This document shows, piece by piece, positions 44,379 to 52,749 of a stretch of 64,000 nucleotides of DNA. The stretch's first letter is position 1. Each line of letters starts with the position of its first letter. The position numbers and the translations under genes were made by a program. The notes under the pieces are model-generated. The model searched no databases and had not been told where the DNA came from. It saw only the letters and a program-made list of their open reading frames with translations. Source of the stretch: Phycisphaeraceae bacterium (GTDB lineage: Bacteria > Planctomycetota > Phycisphaerae > Phycisphaerales > UBA1924); assembly GCA_026126305.1 (NCBI GenBank), contig JAHCJI010000007.1, forward strand, positions 1-64,000, given 5' to 3'.

Positions 44379-44432
44379 AGCATACCACCATCGGTGGACA
44401 TTGGAACCCTTTTTTTTTGGTAGTTTTTTTTT
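44379..44432 (-). promoter_or_regulatory. Promoter with phased A tracts before the FG-GAP gene
   Basis: Minus strand: two A9 tracts (44432-44424 and 44418-44410), then TTCCAA (44406-44401), 16-bp spacer, TATGCT (44384-44379). The A tracts lie where an UP element would bind the polymerase alpha subunit. Confidence 0.4.
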
Positions 44433-44503
44433 GCCCTGGCGTGCCATCCAAGCCGAGCCCACGCCGGGGCAGGGCGACCGCCTTGACCAGCACCCATGGC
44501 CCC

Positions 44504-44533
44504 AAGAAACAGCCGCCCGGATACCGGGCGGCT
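44504..44533 (-). terminator. Intrinsic terminator after the 44560 gene
   Basis: 10-bp perfect stem AGCCGCCCGG (44511-44520 with 44524-44533), 3-nt loop, followed on the minus strand by GTTTCTTGG. Confidence 0.7.
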
Positions 44534-44559
44534 TGGGTGGTTCTTGAAGCGCTCGCCGC

Positions 44560-45513
44560 TCAGTCGCAGCCCGCCGCAAACTCGTTCTGGAAGGCCAGGA
44601 AGTCGAAGATGGTGAGTTGGCCGTCACCGTCAAAATCGGCCCGCATATCGCCCGCGGCGAAGAGGTTCTGGAACAGAAGGAAGTCAAAGATGGTCAGTTG
44701 GCCGTCGCCGTCGAGGTCGGCCCGGCAGCTCCGCTCGGAGAATGTGAACGAGAGGCTGCGGTACGTGCGGCTTGCCGTCCAGAGCGTGGCCTGGCCCGTG
44801 CCGGTGTCGATGGTGAAGATGCCCCCGCCCTGCTCGCGGGCGCCATAGAGCGTGCCATCGGGGGCGAAGGTCAGGTCGTTGAACCAGTTGCGCGTGCCCG
44901 GGAAGGCATCGCCGATGCGCGTTGCGGCACCGGTGGCCAGGTCGATCTGGAACAACGAGGTGTCCTGGATGTCGCTGCCCCAGGCCTGCCCGTCGGAGTC
45001 GATGGCAAAAGCGGTCAACTGGCTGAGCCCGGCGCCGGTGATGTTGGCCACGAGGGTGACCAGCCCGCTGGAGCGGTCGACCGTGAACAGGGCGTTGTCG
45101 CGGGCGGCGTAGAGCGTGTCGCTGGTGGCGTCGTAGGCGATGGAACGGAAGTTCCAGTTCAGGCCCGTGTCGCCGACGATCGAGCCCGCGGCGGTCAGCG
45201 GGTCGATGGTGAACAGCCGGTCGCTGAAGGCGTCGTTGAAGCCGTCGATGGTGTACATCGTGCCGGTGTTGTCGAAGGTAATGCCACAGAAGATGGCCTC
45301 GTGCCCGGAGACCAGTTCGAGTGTGAGCTCGGCTCCGGTAGTGGTGTCGAGGGTGTACAGGCGTGGCGAGGTCGGGTTGCTCAGGGCGTACAGCTGCGGC
45401 TCCTGCGCATGGGCCACCTGGGCGCAGGGCAAGGCCGCCACGCACACCATGCCAGCCAGCAGACCAGCCAACAGCCTGCCCGGCACACGCCCATGGGTCA
45501 AATCCTGAAACAT
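44560..45513 (-). CDS. Secreted beta-propeller-like protein with GC-type dockerin, 317 aa
   Basis: ATG 45513 with AAGGGGA 8 bp upstream. Signal peptide residues 1-37 (PCAQVAHAQEP). The body has repeats of [LIV]-Y-x-[LI]-x-x-x-T-G-x-x-T/L (RLYTLDTTTGAELTL, LFTIDPLTAAGSIVG, LFTVDRSSGLVTLV, LFQIDLATGAATRIG, IFTIDTGTGQATLW), a five- or six-bladed propeller of the type found in many secreted repeat proteins. Tail: DLDGDGQLTIFDFLLFQ and DFDGDGQLTIFDFLAFQ, ending GCD. The dockerin DNA is almost identical to that at 25505 and 39323. Function unknown. Confidence 0.88.
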   Translation of the reverse strand: MFQDLTHGRVPGRLLAGLLAGMVCVAALPCAQVAHAQEPQLYALSNPTSPRLYTLDTTTGAELTLELVSGHEAIFCGITFDNTGTMYTIDGFNDAFSDRLFTIDPLTAAGSIVGDTGLNWNFRSIAYDATSDTLYAARDNALFTVDRSSGLVTLVANITGAGLSQLTAFAIDSDGQAWGSDIQDTSLFQIDLATGAATRIGDAFPGTRNWFNDLTFAPDGTLYGAREQGGGIFTIDTGTGQATLWTASRTYRSLSFTFSERSCRADLDGDGQLTIFDFLLFQNLFAAGDMRADFDGDGQLTIFDFLAFQNEFAAGCD

Positions 45514-45673
45514 CTCGTATCCCCTTTCCTTGTTCGGTACTTATCCGTCGAAAGCACGCCACCATCGGGCAAAGACGCCTACCAGATCGCGGATGTACGT
45601 GCCCTTGAGCCCAATACGCGCCGCGTCGGGCTGGTGTTACCACAGGGACGATCCGGTTCGATACGATGGAGCG

Positions 45674-47377
45674 ATGTGGCAAGGCGGCTTTATGAGCGGC
45701 TGCAATAAGCCCGGGCTCGCGCTGGCGTGCCTGGCGATGGCTTGCTGCCAGAAGGGCGTCTCGCACCGTACCGTGGCCGAAACACCAACCCCGCTCATCG
45801 CCGGCCAGCGATGGATGGCGCCGATCAGCGGTGACTCGTACGATGCCGCGGACCGGTCCGGGCCGGGCCCGTTGCGTCTGGCCGATGGCAGGGCGCTGCC
45901 CACGGAATGGATCGATCTGGTCTTGCACGAATCTCCCGCGGCCGGCTGGCTGGGCCCGGTCCGAACCTGGAAGCGCTACGCACCCGGTGCCGATGCATCG
46001 CCAACGACGACGCGGTTTCTGGCTTCGGTTCTGCCACAGGATGCGGTCGGGCAATCGGTCTGGCACGAAGGGCGTCGCCTGGCGTCGCATTGGATCCTGC
46101 CCGACGCAGCGCCCGCTCGCCCGCCGATGCGGCTGGCGTTGGTTGATCATTCCAATTATGCCAGCGCCATTTCGCTCGTGCACGATGAGCTGCAAGATCC
46201 GCGTTTGCGGTGGCGTGCGGAGATGGCCTTGCAACGCCTGGGCGCCGAAGTGCCACCCGCGTCATGGAGCGATCCGATCCTGCACGACTGGGCCCGGCAG
46301 CACGCCGATCGCTGGAAGGTGGCTTTGCACCGGCTCGCGCAGGCCGACGCTGCCCTGTCGGATCGTCTGCTGCGCGTGCTGACACGTTGGCTGCTCACCC
46401 CCGACGGACCGCTGCCGGCATGGCCCACCAACGCCCGCGAGATCGAGGTCCTGGTGCTGACGCTCCTGCTCCCGCATGGCAGCGACGAGATGGCCCGCCG
46501 CGCCACAGAGGCATTCCTCGATCAGCAGCCATCGTGGCTCGCGTGGGTCGCCGACGACGCGGGCGGGATCGTCGGCGGAGTTCTGGCCGTGGCAAACCTT
46601 GGTGCTGCGCCCGCATTGCTCTCTACCCGTGCGCCCGGCGGCTCATGGGATGCCCACGGCATGCTCGAGCCCGAACGGCTGATGCTCGTACCCGTGCCGG
46701 CGGGGATGCATGACGAAACCAACGTGGCCTGGTGGGAAGTCCGCCTGGGCGGTCGAACCCGCACGCTGGGAGTTACGACGGGCGCGCTGGCGATGTCGCC
46801 TCCGGGGCTGGCCATCGGCCCGTTGTGGCAAGACTGGACGCTGTCGGGCTTGATCCGACAGACGGCTACCGCGCCGGCTCCCGGAAGCGCGGGCTGGATC
46901 GCCGGCCTGGTCCACCGAGATCCTCGCACCGAACTGCCAACCGACCGGGCCAGCGGATGGGCGGTGTACTTCGAGGTGCGTTCGCCGCCGTGCGACATTG
47001 GTGCCGACATGCCCCAAGGTTCGGTGGCGTTGTTCTTCGGGCCCAGCACGACGCCGCGCGCGGTGGTCACCGTGCGATGCACGGGCCTGACCACCTTTGA
47101 TCATGGCCAGCCCGGCGAAGGGGCCGCGTTCGTGCAAGAGTTCGACCGCTGGGCCTTCACCTTGCCCATCGACCGAGCCTGGCTTGAGGACGATGGCCAC
47201 GTGCTGCTGGGCGTGCAGTGGATGCCCGGTGATGGCCCCAGGCTGCACTGGCCCCGGCCCTTGCTGCCCAACCAGCGGACTCCCGGTCGGGCCCGCATCG
47301 ACCCCAGCGCGTGGAGCCCGGTGCTGATCAACCACGCCGATGGCGTCTCGACCGAGATCCAGCCAGGGGCAAAGTAA
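45674..47377 (+). CDS. Exported protein of unknown function, overlapping a histidine kinase gene
   Basis: 567 aa from ATG 45674. The N-terminus (GLALACLAMACCQKG) is a signal peptide with three clustered Cys; a lipoprotein is possible but the lipobox is imperfect. The chain is Trp-rich (SWLAWVADDAGG, NVAWWEVRLGG) with no family I recognise. TACGAT lies 6 bp before the ATG with GGAG between, so leaderless and led translation are both conceivable. The 3' end overlaps the convergent histidine kinase gene by 50 bp (47328-47377), so the two transcripts are complementary there. Divergent from the 44560 gene. Confidence 0.78.
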   Translation: MWQGGFMSGCNKPGLALACLAMACCQKGVSHRTVAETPTPLIAGQRWMAPISGDSYDAADRSGPGPLRLADGRALPTEWIDLVLHESPAAGWLGPVRTWKRYAPGADASPTTTRFLASVLPQDAVGQSVWHEGRRLASHWILPDAAPARPPMRLALVDHSNYASAISLVHDELQDPRLRWRAEMALQRLGAEVPPASWSDPILHDWARQHADRWKVALHRLAQADAALSDRLLRVLTRWLLTPDGPLPAWPTNAREIEVLVLTLLLPHGSDEMARRATEAFLDQQPSWLAWVADDAGGIVGGVLAVANLGAAPALLSTRAPGGSWDAHGMLEPERLMLVPVPAGMHDETNVAWWEVRLGGRTRTLGVTTGALAMSPPGLAIGPLWQDWTLSGLIRQTATAPAPGSAGWIAGLVHRDPRTELPTDRASGWAVYFEVRSPPCDIGADMPQGSVALFFGPSTTPRAVVTVRCTGLTTFDHGQPGEGAAFVQEFDRWAFTLPIDRAWLEDDGHVLLGVQWMPGDGPRLHWPRPLLPNQRTPGRARIDPSAWSPVLINHADGVSTEIQPGAK

Positions 47378-49154
47378 GTGTGAAGCTCGCGCCCGGTTCG
47401 CTGGAATCCAGTGCCAGCGTGCCGCCCATCTGCCGGGCCAGGCCGCGCGCCAACGCCAGCCCCAGGCCCAGGCCGTGGTCCTTGAGTTCATCGCGCGAGG
47501 ATCGGTGGAAGGCATCGAAGATGCGGCGCTGGTCCTTGCGGGGCACGCCCGGGCCCCAGTCGCGCACGGTCAGGCTCGCCGTCGCGTGATCGCATCGTGC
47601 CCGTATATGCACCACGGGTTCCTGGCTGGGCCTGGCGTACTTGCACGCGTTCTCGATGAGATTGCCCACGATGCGCGCCACGGCCTGCGCATCGGCGTCG
47701 AGCGCACGCGACGCGTCGGCCTCGGCGACCTCGACTCGGGCGGCAAGGCCCGCGCGTTCGAGGTTGCCGGCCTGCTCGGCCAGGGCCTGTTCGATCACGC
47801 CGCCGATGGTTGTCGGGCCGTCGTGCTCGTTGCCGTTGGCACGTCCGAGTCGGGCGTAGGCCAGGACGTTCTCGATGATGCGTGCCAGCCGGGCCGATTC
47901 GTCGCACAAGACACGCACGGAGCGTTGCCGCCGTGCCTCGTCCTGATACTTGTCGCTGGCCAGCAGGTCCGCGTACAGTCGCACGCTGGTCATGGGCGTG
48001 CGCAATTCGTGGGTCACGGCCGAGACGAACCGCCCCCGGCGTTCGGCCAGGCTGGTGGCCAAGCGCAGCACGATGCCGATGGCAACGACCGCCAGCAGCG
48101 CCGCCAGCCAGGTGATCCCCAGCACAACCCCAAGTGGTGTGGCAAGCTCGTCGCGGATGCTCCTGTGGGAGTCCATTACAAGAGCGGCGGGGATCACCGC
48201 CAGCGAACGCGCCTCGCCCACGCCGGCCTGCAACTGCGCGCCTGGAGCCAGGTCTGCGACCTGGGCCAGCAACCAATCGTGCAAGGCGGGCCAGTCGAGC
48301 CAGACGCCCTGGCGCAGCACGTCCTCGCCGACGCGCACCTCACGCAGCAACACCAGCTCGCCTTCGGCCACCCACGACGCCGACAAAGGCCCCTGCGAAA
48401 CCTCCGGGAGTTTGGCCCGATCGATCCGCTCGGGGACACCCCGCTGCCGATCGGCGAGCACGGGCTCGAACAGCGTGGTTCTCTGACGCTCGGCTGGTTC
48501 CTGGGCAGACCGGTCCGACTCCTGGAACATTGCGTCGACCTGTTCGCGCTGCGCTTCGGCCAGATTTGCCCAAGCCGCGGCTTCCTGCCGGGCATACCGA
48601 TCGGTATCGGCACCACCCCGCCGCCCGCCGAGGTGTTCGCGGGGCTCCAGAGGCACGTTCCGTGCCACCGCTGATTCGTTCATTCGATGCAGGAGACCGG
48701 CCAGCATCAGCCGCATCGCCTCGGCCGCGATCACGTCGTCGGCGGCGACGTACTCGGCCTCGGCCAGATCTCGCAGGTTGCCCTCGGGCGCTTGCGGGCT
48801 GGTCACCCGTCCATCCGCATCGATCTCGAAGTGCAAGCGAACGAACGGCGGCACCCGTGTCAGCAGCGGGCTGGGCACCAGCACCTCGCCCGGGCGTACC
48901 GGGCCCAGCATCGCGTTGTACGCCCGCTCGGCGGGGTGGAAGGCCCGGTAGTGGAAGTAGGGCCGGGCGCTCTCGGCGGCCAGCACGGCCGTCAGCGCGC
49001 TGTCCATGCGCCACAGCGCCAGCCGGGCTGCCTCGTCCATCTTGCGCTGCCTTTGCAGGTCCAGCGCCTTGTACCCCGCGTAGCCCAGCCCCTCGAGCAC
49101 CGCCAGGGCGCACACGGCGTAGAGGATCCATGGAATGAGTCGCCTCGCACGCAC
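47328..49154 (-). CDS. Sensor histidine kinase
   Basis: 608 aa, GTG start 6 bp after the response-regulator stop. Membrane helices at about 6-24 and 339-364 frame a 310-residue extracytoplasmic sensor with no recognised fold. Then HisKA with H382 in VTHELRTP, followed by HATPase with N box (NLIENACKYA), G1 (RDWGPGVP), F and G2 (GLGLGLALARGLARQMGG). Phosphorylates the response regulator encoded just upstream. The three-gene order VIT/VWA protein, regulator, kinase suggests that the kinase reports on the same envelope process as the VIT/VWA protein. Its last 17 codons overlap the convergent 45674 gene. Confidence 0.93.
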   Translation of the reverse strand: MRARRLIPWILYAVCALAVLEGLGYAGYKALDLQRQRKMDEAARLALWRMDSALTAVLAAESARPYFHYRAFHPAERAYNAMLGPVRPGEVLVPSPLLTRVPPFVRLHFEIDADGRVTSPQAPEGNLRDLAEAEYVAADDVIAAEAMRLMLAGLLHRMNESAVARNVPLEPREHLGGRRGGADTDRYARQEAAAWANLAEAQREQVDAMFQESDRSAQEPAERQRTTLFEPVLADRQRGVPERIDRAKLPEVSQGPLSASWVAEGELVLLREVRVGEDVLRQGVWLDWPALHDWLLAQVADLAPGAQLQAGVGEARSLAVIPAALVMDSHRSIRDELATPLGVVLGITWLAALLAVVAIGIVLRLATSLAERRGRFVSAVTHELRTPMTSVRLYADLLASDKYQDEARRQRSVRVLCDESARLARIIENVLAYARLGRANGNEHDGPTTIGGVIEQALAEQAGNLERAGLAARVEVAEADASRALDADAQAVARIVGNLIENACKYARPSQEPVVHIRARCDHATASLTVRDWGPGVPRKDQRRIFDAFHRSSRDELKDHGLGLGLALARGLARQMGGTLALDSSEPGASFTLTLPLAGSRSRRHRRG

Positions 49155-49160
49155 CGGGTC

Positions 49161-49874
49161 TTACGCCCCTTCCACTTCCACCCGGCCGGCCAGCATGTAC
49201 CCCTTGCCACGCACGGTGACGACCACGCGCGGGTCGCTCGGGTCATCGCCCAGTTGCTCGCGCAGCCGCGCGACGGCCATGTCCACCGTACGCGTGCGCA
49301 CGCCGCGCGGATCGAGCCCCCACACGCGGCTGAGCAGTTCGTCGCGCGAGATCGCCCGCCCCGGGCACGCCGCCAGATACGCCAGCAGCGCCGCCTCCTT
49401 CTCGGTGATCTGGACCGTCTCGCAACCCTGCCGCGTCAACTCGCGGCGGTGCAGGTTCACGCTCAACCCTTCGAGATGGACCACGCCAACCGACGCCGGC
49501 CGCTCGGGGCTGCGGCGCAGCACTGCCTCGATGCGGGCGACCAGTTCCTCGGCCCCGAAGGGCTTGACCACGTAGTCGTCGGCCCCGCCCCGCAGCCCGC
49601 GAACGCGCTCGTCGCTCTCGCCCCGCGCGGTCAGGAAGATCACCGGCATGCCCGGCCTGGCCCGTCGCAACTCGGCCAAGACGGCGTGCCCGTCCATCTT
49701 CGGCATGCGCACGTCGAGCAGCACCAGGTCGAAGGCCTCTCCCAACGCGCGGGAGAGGCCCTGAGCCCCATCCTCGGCCATCGCCGATTCGTACCCGAAG
49801 GCGTCGAGCGTGTCAGCGACGGCCGCCCGCACACCCGCGTCGTCCTCGACGATGAGGATGCGCCCCCGCGCCAC
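49161..49874 (-). CDS. OmpR/PhoB-family response regulator
   Basis: 237 aa, GTG start one base after the TGA of the VIT/VWA gene. Receiver residues 5-118 with acidic pair D11/D12, phosphoacceptor D54 in LLDVRMPKMDG and Lys in VVKPFG. Winged helix residues about 135-232 (ELLSRVWGLDPRG, RTRTVDMAVARLREQLGDD, VVVTVRGKGYML). All signature residues are normal, unlike the orphan regulator at 6982. Partner of the kinase at 47328. No conserved direct repeat that could be its binding site stood out upstream of 52236. Confidence 0.94.
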   Translation of the reverse strand: MARGRILIVEDDAGVRAAVADTLDAFGYESAMAEDGAQGLSRALGEAFDLVLLDVRMPKMDGHAVLAELRRARPGMPVIFLTARGESDERVRGLRGGADDYVVKPFGAEELVARIEAVLRRSPERPASVGVVHLEGLSVNLHRRELTRQGCETVQITEKEAALLAYLAACPGRAISRDELLSRVWGLDPRGVRTRTVDMAVARLREQLGDDPSDPRVVVTVRGKGYMLAGRVEVEGA

Positions 49875-49875
49875 G

Positions 49876-52236
49876 TCAGGGCGCCCCGGCCCGCGGCCCG
49901 CGCACCAGGACGGTCTTGCCGCCGCGGCGGAGCACCACGTCGCCGCTCAGGGCCAGCACGCCTTGGCGGCTTTCCTTGGCCAGTTCCTCGGCCAACTGGA
50001 AGTAGCGCTCGCTTGCAAACTCGATGGTCTCGTCCACGTCCAGATTGTTGGCCGCCTCGCGTTCGAGCAGCGAGCCGTCGACCCAGCGACCACCGCGGGC
50101 AAAGAGCGTCTGATCGCCCGCCTGCCGCATGCCCGTCATGACCACCCGAGCGCCGCCGGCGGTCTGCATGGAATTGGCCTGCACCCACATGACGCCCATG
50201 TTGTGCTCGTTCATGGCCTCCTGCTGCACGCCCGCCAGGCCCGTGCGGTCATGCTGCGCCCGCTCGAGCCCGGTCATCATCCTCACATGCGAGGACACAT
50301 CCGGCTCGTTCGCGCTGGCCGCTGCGAGCGCGTCGAGCCTTGCCCAGCCCGCCGCGTCGGCGTCGCGCTGGCCCACGGCCATCTGCTCACGCGCCATCAC
50401 GCCCGGCTCGATGGCCAGGAACGCCGTGTACTCGGTCAGGATGCCCCAGCGTGTGCTCAAGGCGATGATCTCGTCGATCAGTTCCTTGCTGACGGCTTCG
50501 CCCCGCCCGTTCGCGCCGGCCTGACGCACGGCGTCGATTAGCTGCGCGATGCGGCGCTGGGCCCACAAGCGCGGCACGAAGGCGTGCTCGACGCTCGCCC
50601 GCTTGGGGTCGAAGGCCATCTCGAACACGCGCTCGTGCTGCCCGTCCATGCCCGACAGCGTGAAACGCAGCTTCTCGCCCTCGCTGGTGTAGCGGCCCAG
50701 CACGATCAACTCGTCGCCCTCGAAGATGTCGGGCAGTTCGCCCGGCAGCAGGTCGCGCACGCGCGAGGGGTCGCCCGCCCGCAGCGTGGGCGAGGCCAGC
50801 ACCGGACCGGTCAGCCGCTTGAACACCCGACCAACCTTTGCCTCCACGTCCTCCTGCGGCAGCACGAACGTGGGCGTGCCGCGCGTGGCCCGGCTCACGG
50901 CCGTCAGCAGCGGCGCGTTCACGTCGTAGCCCACACCGAAGCCGAAGATCCGCCGCTGGTGCGTGTTTGCCTTCTGCACCGCCTCGCGGATGCCCACCTC
51001 GCTGGTCACGCCCACCGTGGGCAGGCCGTCGGTCAGGAAGATCACCATCGGCAGCACGCCCGGTGCAGGCTCGGCTCGCAGCGCCGCCAGCAGCGCGTCG
51101 TGGATGTTCGTCCCGCCCACGGCGTTGATTCCCTGGATGAACGCCACCGCCGCCTGTTCGCTCTGGGCGGTCTTGACCACCGCCGCCTGGGCGAAGCGGT
51201 CGATGGTGTCCGAGTAGGCGATGATGTTGAACGATTCGCCCATGTCCAGGCCGCTGACGACCTGGATGGCCGCCTCTCGGGCCTGCCGCATCTTCTCGCC
51301 GCGCATCGACCCGCTCTTGTCGATCACCAGCGTGACCTCGCGCAGCACCTTCGGCGCGTCGCCTTCGAGCCGTGGCGGGCCGGCCACCAGCATGAAGTAG
51401 CCCCCGCCGTCGGCCTCGGGGTAGGCCACGAACGAACTGGCCAGCATCCCCGCCTCCAGCGGCTCGCGCAGCCAGCCCACACGCAGGTGCCCGGGCGTGC
51501 CGCTGAAGGCGTCGGGCGACACCGACACCCTGACGTGCGCCCCGCCCAGCCGCTCGCTGGCGATGTCGTGCGTGGGCGAATACACCATCGAGATGGGCCG
51601 CTGGCCCTTGAGGTCCATCGAAAACGACCAGGGCGCGCCCTGCAACATCAGCTCGGCAGAGCGCGGCAGCACGTACTCCAGCCGGTCGCCGTCGGCCTCG
51701 AGCGTGTGGTCGTAGGTCATGCTCACCACCTGCTCGCCCCGGGCGGGCACGGGGAAGACGCTCGAACGCACCAGGCTCGTGCCCACGAACTCGAGCAACG
51801 CCGGGTCGCGCATCGATGCCACGATGCCGTTGTAGATCTTGCGCGCCTCGTCGGCGGGCAGGATCTTGGCGATGCCCGCCTCGCCCAGCCCCTCGAGCAC
51901 GTACTGCCCGATGGCCGCCCCATCGGGCACGGGCAGCAGCACCTGGGCCTCGGCCACGGCCGGGCCGTTGTTGAAGATCGTCAGGCGGATCGTCGTGCGG
52001 GCGGCCTGCTCGCCTGCGCTGGCCGAGACCTCCACCGAGCGGATCTCCACCGCCGGCCGCGGCTCGCCGTGCCGCCACACCCGCCGCTGGGGCACGACGA
52101 TGTTGACCTCCGGCCCGATGGCCGCCCCCTCCTGGGCCCCGCGGGCACCGCCCGGGATGGCAACCACGGCGGCCAGGACCGCCGCCGCGAGCGTGAGGGA
52201 CAGGTTCGAACCGGGCCGCTTCGGTATGCATCGCAT
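49876..52236 (-). CDS. VIT and VWA domain exported protein
   Basis: 786 aa from ATG 52236 (AGAGGAG 9 bp upstream). Signal peptide residues 1-33 (VVAIPGGARGAQ). VIT domain about 40-190 (VEVSASAGEQAARTTIRLTIFNN, LPADEARKIYNGIV), then VWA about 299-480 with a full MIDAS motif DKSGSM (D306, S308, S310) and later TDGLPTVG. The pairing is the inter-alpha-trypsin inhibitor layout, which in bacteria marks surface proteins, some of them sortase targets; no LPxTG or membrane anchor is seen here. The last 300 residues are unassigned. First gene of the operon with the two-component pair. Confidence 0.92.
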   Translation of the reverse strand: MRCIPKRPGSNLSLTLAAAVLAAVVAIPGGARGAQEGAAIGPEVNIVVPQRRVWRHGEPRPAVEIRSVEVSASAGEQAARTTIRLTIFNNGPAVAEAQVLLPVPDGAAIGQYVLEGLGEAGIAKILPADEARKIYNGIVASMRDPALLEFVGTSLVRSSVFPVPARGEQVVSMTYDHTLEADGDRLEYVLPRSAELMLQGAPWSFSMDLKGQRPISMVYSPTHDIASERLGGAHVRVSVSPDAFSGTPGHLRVGWLREPLEAGMLASSFVAYPEADGGGYFMLVAGPPRLEGDAPKVLREVTLVIDKSGSMRGEKMRQAREAAIQVVSGLDMGESFNIIAYSDTIDRFAQAAVVKTAQSEQAAVAFIQGINAVGGTNIHDALLAALRAEPAPGVLPMVIFLTDGLPTVGVTSEVGIREAVQKANTHQRRIFGFGVGYDVNAPLLTAVSRATRGTPTFVLPQEDVEAKVGRVFKRLTGPVLASPTLRAGDPSRVRDLLPGELPDIFEGDELIVLGRYTSEGEKLRFTLSGMDGQHERVFEMAFDPKRASVEHAFVPRLWAQRRIAQLIDAVRQAGANGRGEAVSKELIDEIIALSTRWGILTEYTAFLAIEPGVMAREQMAVGQRDADAAGWARLDALAAASANEPDVSSHVRMMTGLERAQHDRTGLAGVQQEAMNEHNMGVMWVQANSMQTAGGARVVMTGMRQAGDQTLFARGGRWVDGSLLEREAANNLDVDETIEFASERYFQLAEELAKESRQGVLALSGDVVLRRGGKTVLVRGPRAGAP

Positions 52237-52494
52237 CGCAAGACTCCTCTGCCGGGCCGACACCCTACCGCATCGGCCACACAGACACAGACGCACCAGC
52301 CGCCCCCCGGTGCGCAACGGGCCGGTAACGGCCATCCAAGGCCCCGCCCAAAGCACAAGCCGCCCCGCGCCTGCGCAAGCCCCAGAAGCCCCGCCCAAAC
52401 CGCGTGCCAAAGCCCAGCCGGGGCCTCTTGGGGCGCTCCTCTGGCCTTCTGAAAGGGTTTTGGATGGGCTCGGGGACGAAGAAGCAGTCTTTCA

Positions 52495-52662
52495 GGGCGC
52501 GCCCTGGAAGACATTGGGCGCGCCCTGAGGAACTTCGGGCGCGCCCTGAAGAATTTTGGGCGCGCCCTGAAAGACTTCGGGCGCGCCCTGAAGTATTTTG
52601 GGCGCGCCCCCGGAGGCATTCGCAGCGCCCTGAGGATCCCCGCTCGCGCCCCCGAAACCTCG
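52495..52662. repeat. 21-bp tandem array with GGGCGCGCCC palindrome, 8 units
   Basis: GGGCGCGCCC at 52495, 52516, 52537, 52558, 52579 and 52600, exactly 21 bp apart; degenerate copies continue in register at 52621 and 52642. Between palindromes the sequence alternates (TGGAAGACATT, TGAAGAATTTT). It sits between the divergent starts of the VIT/VWA gene and the 52750 gene, 53 bp from the latter's -35. The rest of 52237-52494 shows nothing recognisable. Confidence 0.92.
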
Positions 52663-52714
52663 CGCTTCGGCCGGGGCGGATCGGGTTTTGTGTGGATTTC
52701 CAGGTAAGATTTCC

Positions 52715-52743
52715 TTGCATCCCGGCCCGTCTTCGGTCATACT
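52715..52743 (+). promoter_or_regulatory. Leaderless-type promoter of the 52750 gene
   Basis: TTGCAT (52715-52720), 17-bp spacer, CATACT (52738-52743), 6 bp, ATG 52750. No Shine-Dalgarno. Confidence 0.7.
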
Positions 52744-52749
52744 ACCGGC

